Shown here: piece by piece, positions 57,661 through 64,000 of the stretch | Layout: every line of letters begins with the position of its first letter | How positions within the stretch are numbered: the stretch's first letter is position 1 | Assembly: GCF_038502225.1 (NCBI RefSeq) | Contig: NW_027196899.1 | Coordinates: forward strand, 1-64,000 | Direction of reading: 5' to 3' | Length of the DNA stretch: 64,000 nt | Source of the DNA: Cherax quadricarinatus | Lineage: Eukaryota > Arthropoda > Malacostraca > Decapoda > Parastacidae | Notes under the pieces: model-generated | What the model was told of the DNA's origin: nothing | The model's database searches: none | The model's input: the letters and a program-made list of their open reading frames with translations, nothing else | Made by a program: the position numbers and the translations under genes

Positions 57661-58610
57661 GATGCAGCTGTTACTATTTAGCTTCATTTATGTTGTGTCA
57701 AGTAGAGTTCGAAAAGGTAGCGACTGTAATCTTTGTAACAGTTTTTCCTTCCAAAACTATTACTGATTAATGTAATGAATTGTGGACAACTGACAGAGTT
57801 GGCCTTAGGAGGTGCAGAGCCCATTTGGGAACAGTTTTGGTGGGCTCCATGGATGGAAGCAATCAAACTGTGCACTTAAAAATGCATGCATAATGGACCA
57901 AACAGATGCAAGCTACATTTTAATATAAAATTGCATACATGTAAACTTACAAGTAACAAACAAAATTTGTACATCTCGTCTGAAAAGTACATAATTACAA
58001 TACCACTTGCTTTAGTGACTGTGAAATGATTTATTAAAAATATTAATTTCAGAAAAAATCAGAATTTAAGTTAACTGTTGGAAACAAATTATCTTTTTTG
58101 GACTTCTAAAAATCACTTAACATTCATAAACTATAAATGAGTCATATTATTATTGCCTTTTATTAGGAAAAAGTTATTTTTCTTGCTTTTAATCAAATGT
58201 CGGGTAAAATCGTCACCGCTTTAGGGGAAATTCGCTAACATATATCTAAAGCTCCTCTTTTTTTACTTCGTGTTGTTGTGTGTACTTGACAAGCCGAGAG
58301 AAGATTACACTCTAGCGCGGGGCCCCCTCAGGCGCGGGGCCCAATGGGGAGCAATCGGTCCAATCGGCTGAAGGTCGGCCCTGACACTTCAAACAGAAAG
58401 AATGAGTGTTACTCAGTGGACTAAGATACTTTAATGCAGGCCAAGGATAGGGCAGAGAACTGCTGGTAACAAAAGTTATAACTATATATAAAACTGCAGC
58501 TAGCAAAGCAAAACACTGCTTGCTATAGGTGGATATCTGCGACTTTACAATACATCATATGTTTCTTTAGACTTTATTTATCCACACTGTATTAGGTAAA
58601 AGGACACAAG
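57661..58610 (+). other. Intron sequence, nothing recognised
   Basis: AT-rich apart from a short GC-rich block with duplicated GCGCGGGGCCC near 58316-58345. No catalytic-histidine exon found here. Confidence 0.45.
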
Positions 58611-58705
58611 TGCAACTAATGTGACATTTTATTGCGGCAACGTTTCGCTTGATAAATCTCCTGGAGAGCGAAACGTTGCCACTATAAAATATCACATTAG
58701 TTGCA
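58611..58705 (+). repeat. Snap-back repeat with hammerhead-like half-sites
   Basis: Imperfect 39-bp arms (58611-58649 and 58667-58705) contain GCGAAACGTTGCC and its complement. The loop reads CTTGATAAATCTCC, a corrupted form of a CTGATGA core plus stem II. It is related to the other snap-back loci by layout. Confidence 0.55.
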
Positions 58706-59325
58706 TTTATCTATTCAGTTTTATTAAGTTACTTAACCCGTTTAGTAATTTTATGCCGAATTTGGTAAGGCGATTCATAAGCATGATGTTTTCTTTGCTT
58801 ATGAACCAGTTATCATTAGCATAAACTCACTTCCACCTTCATGGGGCAAATGGCCATAAATTTAGAAATTCGAACTGAACTCCCTCTAGTGGATAGAGTA
58901 ACTCAATATAAGGTCAATGAGCCCATATAAATTGAATTCTGATGGTTAGTTTTCAAGCAATTGCTAGTCAGTGAAACCCTAATTTATTATGGGCTGCCCA
59001 TTTAAGGGAGTATAAATTTGGATGTTGCAAACTTGCAATGGTTAATAAAACAGCAAATAACTATTTTTCTAATTATACAAACAGACAATATAAAAAACAT
59101 AAATGGAACTTGTATCCAAACCTTTTTTAGGTATTAGAAAAATATAAAAAGAAACCAAATTGCTACATTGACACATTGCAAAGGGATAAAATTTTCAAGT
59201 CCCATATTCCTGAATTCCCTGAGAAAGAACAGTCATTGTATATTACTAATTGCTAGAATGGAAGGGTATGAAGCAATTTTTATCCTTCTTTATGCATAGA
59301 TTTACTTTGCATACGAAGCAAAAAA
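58706..59325 (+). other. Intron sequence, nothing recognised
   Basis: AT-rich, without domain or repeat match that I can support. Confidence 0.4.
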
Positions 59326-59580
59326 ATGACGATGTGGTATAATTGTTCTTGTTCAACAGGCATCTCCTCGATCCTAATACCTTTCTTTTTCTTGACTACT
59401 TTTCACTTTTTGTCTGGCTTTTCTTCATCATCACTTGACACTTCTGCATCCAGTGGTAAGTATTCATCACCACTTAAAAGCAATTCTGGGTCATCTACCA
59501 CCAGTTCTGAGTCACTTTCCTCCAAAACACGGACATTTTGACTTGGTGTTGGAGGGGCTCACCATAAAACAATTTCTCAT
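59326..59580 (-). pseudogene. Acidic coding remnant, possibly transposase N-terminus
   Basis: On the minus strand a short frame reads EESDSELVVDDPELLLSGD and then SSDDEEKPDKK followed by a stop and KKKKGIRIEE. Such an acidic then basic stretch is seen at the N-terminus of some piggyBac-type transposases, but no catalytic DDD region is present. The identification is weak. Confidence 0.2.
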
Positions 59581-59631
59581 TGATCTGGAAGGACAATAAA
59601 AACGTTCTGTACACATCCAGACCGCTACAAA

Positions 59632-60029
59632 ATTGTTGTCTAATGCGTAAATGAATAGTTTGGGCATATTTTGATATATATAAAGGCCGTGTGAAGCATA
59701 ATATGAGTGTACCATGCAAATGAAAATAGTGCAACAAAAGAGACCTCAAAAAATTTTGTTGTGCCCTTTTAGGGCCAGTTTTCAATTTCAGTAAATAAAT
59801 ATTTATAAAAAATATTTCTATTGCTTATTCATATAAGCAATAGAAATATTTTTTATAAATATTTATTTACTGAAATTGAAAACTGGCCCTAAAAGGGCAC
59901 AACAAAATTTTTTGAGGTCTCTTTTGTTGCACTATTTTCATTTGCATGGTACACTCATATTATGCTTCACACGGCCTTTATATATATCAAAATATGCCCA
60001 AACTATTCATTTACGCATTAGACAACAAT
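59632..60029. repeat. 398-bp perfect palindrome
   Basis: Arms of 197 bp (59632-59828 and 59833-60029) are exact reverse complements around TCAT as far as I could follow. Flanks diverge at once. The same peptide can be read on both strands. Could be a very recent inverted duplication or a read or assembly fold-back. Confidence 0.85.
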
Positions 60030-60289
60030 CAGTACTTACCGACATTGTAGATGATAAAATCCAAGGGTATTCGAGTCTCACTAGATGAAAAAAATGTTAC
60101 TCTCAACCAATGGGAAGCGAGAACAGGACAGCACCACTTAGCTGAAGCGACTCAGGGAAGGCTTGTGATTGGTTAGAAATAAAGAACGGGAATCTAGATG
60201 CGCGGCACGAGTAGGATGACACGCGCAGAAAAGCACATGCTCAGACCCACAAATTCTGCGGTCTTCTGACACCACTATGCTCTGACACA
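60030..60289 (+). other. Intron sequence, nothing recognised
   Basis: No coding or repeat assignment. Confidence 0.4.
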
Positions 60290-61133
60290 TTCCTCTTTCA
60301 GCCTCTATTGTTCTTTGTCTCCACAGATGCCGCAATGCACCACCCACTTTTTTTCCTCGTAATTCCGATCACACTCACATATGCTTGTTGTATGTACAAG
60401 CCCCTTGCAAACAAAATTTCTTTTACCCCCTCCCTCCATTCCTTCCAAGGACGACCCTTACCACTCCTCCCCACCACTACAGATTTATACACCCTCCAAG
60501 TCATCCTATTTTGCTCCATCCTCTCTAATTAGCCAAATCACATCAATAACCTCTCTTCAGCCCACTGACTAATAATTTTAGAAACTCCACACCTCCCAAT
60601 TCCCACACTACGAATTCACTGCGTGATATTTACACCACAGATTTCCCTTAGACACGACATCTCCACTGACTCCAGCTTCCTTCCCGGTGGAGCATTTAAA
60701 ACTGATGCTTTACACCCATTTAAGAGTGTTGGAACCACTATACTCTCATCCATTCCCTTCTTTGCTTCTATGGACCACCTACCTTTTCTCCTTCATCAAT
60801 TCTATGGTTTACCTCATCCTTCATAAACCCATTCACTGACAGGTCAACTCTCAAATATCTGAACACATTCACGTCTTCCATACTCCCTCCCATCAATGTG
60901 ATATCAAATTTTTCTTTACCTAATTCGTTTAATACCCTCATCACCTCACTCTTATCTATGTTTGCTTTCAACTTTCATCCTTTACACACTCTCCCAAACT
61001 CATCTACTAATCTCTGTAGCTTCTCTTTAGAATCTCCCGAAAATGCAGTACCATCAGCAAAAAGTAACTGTGTCAACTCCCTTTTTGTATTTAATTTAAT
61101 CCCACCCCTTTCCCCAAAATTCTAGCATTTACT
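60290..61133 (-). pseudogene. Degenerate RTE LINE, C-terminal half
   Basis: Minus-strand pieces: LLFADGT near 61060, KVMRVLNELGKEK and VNVFRYLRVDLSVNGFMKDEVNHR (60971-60768), VGGALRHLWRQR, RMEQNRMTWRVYKSV and GRPWKEWREGVKE. Broken by stops and deletions; closer to subfamily 2. Confidence 0.65.
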
Positions 61134-61140
61134 TCTAGAT

Positions 61141-61836
61141 TATAGAGGTATGGGTGTTTGTGGGAAACAATCAGGCTGCAGCATTAGGGTTAAAAACAGC
61201 AGTTATTACCGGGATACCTCAGGGATATGTTTAAAAGACAATATTCAAAATAAAGTTGCTAGTAATGGCAAATCAATTGATCAACAATCAAAGAGAGATA
61301 GTAGAGGGCAACGAGTGACTAGCTCCCTTAAGGTTTACTATATAAATAGTAGGAGTCTAAGAAATAAGATAGATGAGCTAAGATTACTTGCAAGTGTAGG
61401 TAATATAGATATTATTGGTATAACAGAGACCTGGTTCAACCTGAAAGATAAAGAAATGCCTTCTGAATGCAACATACAGGGTTATAAACTATTCCACACT
61501 GATAGGGTCAACAGGAAGGGTGGTGGTGTGGCGATGTATGTCAGAGAAAATTTAAATTGTTGTCTTAGACATGATATAAGATTAGAAACAATGAACACAG
61601 AATCTGTTTGGCTACAGTTGCTCGAGGGACGTGACAAATTAATTTTGAGTGTGATTTATAGGCCCCCAAACCTTGATAGGGAGGGCAGTAAGCTGTTATG
61701 GGACGAAATTCATAAGGCATCTAGATATGAAAATGTTGTGATAATGGGAGATTTTAACTTTAGACAAATTGATTGGAACAATATGACAGGAAATCTTGAG
61801 TCTAGTGACTTTCTTGATACGGTTCAGGATTGGTAG
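61141..61836 (+). pseudogene. CR1 ORF2, N-terminal endonuclease fragment
   Basis: A 228-codon open frame: leader, then VYYINSRSLRNKIDEL, ITETWF, GGGVAMYVRENLNCC, SVWLQLLEG and VIMGDFNFRQIDWNN. It matches ORF2 residues ~1-225 of the full-length CR1. It is cut at 61836 by a snap-back-type sequence; no RT follows in frame. Sense to the esterase gene. Confidence 0.8.
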
Positions 61837-62050
61837 TTAAGACACATAGGCAACATTTAGGCAACTGTATTCCGAAACGTTTCGCCTACACAGTAGGCTT
61901 CTTCACTCGAGTACAGAAAAGTTGATAGAAGCAGAATATACTTGAAGACGATGTAATCAGTCCATCACCCTTGAAGTTTTGAGGTGGTCAGTCCCTCAGT
62001 CTGGAGAAAAGTATTGTTCCATAGTCTGAAACAATATATATGTATATATA
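61837..62050 (-). mobile_element. Penelope-like fragment truncating CR1
   Basis: Begins with GACACATAGGCAACA and carries, on the minus strand, a GATGGACTGATTACATCGTC segment, a hammerhead-like motif and CGGAATA, parallel to 2190-2260. It ends in TATATATA near 62035-62050. Confidence 0.55.
61871..61911 (-). ncRNA. Mutated hammerhead-like motif
   Basis: Stem II GCCTAC/GTAGGC with TGT loop is perfect, GAAACGT is intact and stem I has four pairs, but the first core base is G instead of C (GTGAAGA). Probably inactive; same family as 2213-2258. Confidence 0.45.
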
Positions 62051-62059
62051 TATAAGAGC

Positions 62060-63170
62060 AAAATAGCCGCAGTGAAAAAATACTGAAATTCCAAGTGCTT
62101 TGATGATTTCTCACATTATTAATTAAAGGTTTAAAAATGAGAACTTCCTAACCAAGAGAACACAGAGTATTGATAAACAAAGTTAAATCAGAGTCTGCCA
62201 CAGTGAAAAGCTCTGTTCCACAAGGCACAGTACTTGCACCTATCTTGTTGCTCATCCACATATAACTAACATCTCTATCTGATATCAATGTGTCTTTTTT
62301 TACTGACTATACTAGAATCTGCATGAGAGAATCAAGTGGGCATAAACCAAGTTTTCCATTGGACAACGGAAAACAATATGATGTTCATTGAGGACAAATT
62401 TTAATTACACCGTTATGAAAAACTTTGGGAAACAATTATTAGATCGAAGTATACTGCAAACTCAAACCACATAACAGAGCGAGAAAAATGCTGTAAAATA
62501 CTTGGGCATTCTACAGGATTTCATCTTCAGGGATAACAGCAGTGGCACTATCACATCTGCGAGGAAAATGATGGGATGGATAATGAGAACTTTCAAAACA
62601 AGGGATGCCATACCAGTGATGATGCTTTTTAAATCACTTCTCTGTAGGCTGGAAGGCTTCTGTACATTAACAGCGCCATTCAAGGCAGTTGAAGTTGCAG
62701 AACTCGAGAATTTACAGAGAACCTTAACTGAATATATAAGTTCAGTCAACCACCTTAATTACTGGAAACTTTTGGAGTATCTTGGCCTGTACACCCTGGA
62801 GCGCAGGCGAGATGCATCATAATCTACATCTGGAAAATCCTAGATGAACTGGTCCCAAATCTGCACGCAGAAATCACTCCCTACGAAATTGAAAGACTAG
62901 GTAGACAGTGCAACATACCCCGAATGATAAGTAGGGGCGCCATGAGTACAATAAGAGAACACTAAGTGTCAGGGGGCCAAGACTGTTCAAGAGCCTCCCA
63001 CCATACATAAGGAAAATTCCCAATAGATCCCTGGCTTGACAGATACCTTAAGTCAGTGCCCGATCAGCCGGGCTGTGGTTCGTACGTTGGACTGCGTGCG
63101 ACCAGCACTAATAGCCTGGTTGATCAGATCCTGATTATTATAAAAATAATCGCAAAAAATCAGATTAACT
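62060..63170 (+). pseudogene. Decayed LINE of a third CR1-group family
   Basis: Plus-strand pieces: SSVPQGTVLAPILLLIHI near 62210, SFFTDYTRI near 62300 (ADD lost), then a 106-codon frame (62502-62822: LQDFIFRDNSS, KMMGWIMRTFKTRD, LENLQRTLTEYISS, LGLYTLERRRD). Later pieces are YIWKILDELVPN, ERLGRQC and LDRYLKSVPDQPGCG near 63040-63070. Order and wording follow the RT palm-to-C-terminus of CR1-group LINEs but differ from both other families in the window. Confidence 0.6.
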
Positions 63171-63220
63171 ATTATCATTTCAGCACATTTTATATTTTAG
63201 GATCCAAACTGGCATTGAAA

Positions 63221-63375
63221 GACACATAAGCAAACACTAGGACATTTATTAGAAAACGTTTTGGTCCTGGAGCCTTGATCGCTTCAACGTCCCAGGACCG
63301 AAACGTTTTCTAATAAATACATCTTAGTGTTTGTTCCTGTGTTATTTAAACCAATTTGTCGGTTTCTATTACCTA
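63221..63375 (+). repeat. Snap-back repeat of Penelope-like type
   Basis: Imperfect ~50-bp arms (63221-63270 and 63292-63342). The right arm contains GACCGAAACGTTTTC and TAATAAAT, then TTTGTCGG and a terminal GGTTTCTATTACC. No CTGATGA core was found. Confidence 0.6.
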
Positions 63376-63857
63376 GGTTTTTACCAGGATCCAAACTGCT
63401 TTTTATTTCTCTCTATGAAATGGCTGTTTATGAACCAAATTTTGGTTTTAATCATTGTGTTTAGTTCATTTAATACAAAAATATTATTTCTTCCATCATA
63501 GCTGCTTCGAGCAAGAGGTTTTCTTACCAAATCCAGAATATTTCAACCTCATATTTATGCATTTTCTAATTACCGTATCAAAGTTGTCTTCAATTCTGGT
63601 CGTTGACACAGTGATACAATGTCGTCCATTTTTCCAAAACTGCTCTTTCCACCACCGCCTTAGACACTCCTTACAACACCAACTTCAACACTTCCTCTTC
63701 CCTTAAACCACTACTCCTTTTATTACTGGCTCTGCCTCCTCCTTCGCCTTCCTCCTCTATCATCGTAACCTCGGTCACTTTCCTCCAATTAATATAACAA
63801 ATACTACTGAAACTCAGTACTTAGTCACATGACCGCCTCTGGTGGGTTCTCTTACAG
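63376..63857 (+). other. Intron sequence before the last exon in window
   Basis: AT-rich then C/T-rich toward the acceptor at 63856-63857. No exon recognised. Confidence 0.5.
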
Positions 63858-63972
63858 GAACCCGACCCCTGATGACTCCCTCGGGTTCACCTGGTCACCT
63901 GCCACCGATGACAACCTTCAGTCTCTCATTCTCACCCCCACACCCTTCATGGAGGCCGATAATCGCCGCCAG
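63858..63972 (+). CDS. Carboxylesterase C-terminal exon
   Basis: 115 nt, phase 2 in (one base completes a Gly codon), phase 0 out. It reads NPTPDDSLGFTWSPATDDN and LTPTPFMEADNRRQ, the conserved C-terminal block (GNPTP...W.P......L.L...P.M) of arthropod carboxylesterases. Acceptor CTTACAG, donor CAG|GTAGGT. Phase 2 entry shows that another exon (phase 1 to 2) must lie between this and exon 7; it is not visible. The gene continues past the right edge. Confidence 0.88.
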
Positions 63973-64000
63973 GTAGGTTCTGATTAATGAAAACATAAAT

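Noticed and set aside
58316..58375. GC-rich repeat as a CpG promoter island
   Set aside because: Only about 60 bp, built from a duplicated GCGCGGGGCCC; too short to support a promoter call.
63221..63342. Hammerhead ribozyme
   Set aside because: GAAACG and the snap-back are present but no CTGANGA core can be placed with a paired stem II.
57349..63857. Search for the esterase exon with GVSHxDEL
   Set aside because: Several AG...GT bounded stretches were read in all frames, but none gave a family-like peptide; reported as missing rather than guessed.

Overview
The window is eukaryotic, intron-bearing, AT-rich and dominated by transposable elements. The repeat families, the long TA, GT and TAA microsatellites and the esterase type suggest an arthropod, most likely a decapod crustacean (crayfish, lobster or shrimp-like). 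That placement rests on remembered family resemblance and was not searched. No bacterial-type operon, rRNA, tRNA or CRISPR array was seen.

The only host gene I can support is a type B carboxylesterase (juvenile-hormone-esterase-like or detoxifying), on the plus strand from about 29.3 kb past the right edge. Eight coding exons were assembled by eye: 29339-29503, 30094-30238, 30797-30982, 31122-31315, 34705-34855, 56157-56335, 57198-57348 and 63858-63972. Splice sites are GT-AG and the phases agree at all six joins between consecutive recognised exons. The oxyanion HGGGF motif, the nucleophile GESAGG and the acid region (HEGG) are present. The N-terminal exon(s) and the exon that should carry the catalytic histidine (between 57348 and 63858) were not found. 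The intron between 34855 and 56157 is 21.3 kb and packed with LINEs, every one antisense to the gene.

Layout. 0.6-3.8 kb: two solo LTRs in opposite orientation and a Penelope-like or retrozyme-like fragment. 3.8-7.6 kb: antisense ORF1 of a Tx1/L1-like LINE and a decayed BEL/Pao-like LTR element. 8.0-12.4 kb: decayed Tx1/L1-like LINE with a poly(A) end. 13.7-21.6 kb: three RTE-type LINE copies. 22.1-25.7 kb: a non-LTR element with an intact 930-aa reverse transcriptase that carries a C-terminal restriction-like endonuclease (RLE). 25.7-27.9 kb: CR1 nested in an antisense LINE. 29.3-34.9 kb: esterase exons. 35-54.4 kb: RTE, full-length two-ORF CR1, RTE, CR1, then three head-to-tail copies of a second CR1-group family. 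54.5-64 kb: intron repeats, further esterase exons, a 398-bp palindrome and more LINE and snap-back fragments.

The most unusual thread is a set of short loci (2.2, 21.6, 33.3, 46.2, 54.5, 58.6, 61.8 and 63.2 kb). In various combinations they carry snap-back inverted repeats, TATA-like boxes, hammerhead-ribozyme-like cores (CTGANGA + stem + GAAA), AATAAA and a conserved 3' hairpin that appears to covary. They look like non-autonomous Penelope-like elements or retrozymes. The best copy (33344-33827) has 60-nt direct repeats, a 28-bp snap-back and a 14-bp target-site duplication.
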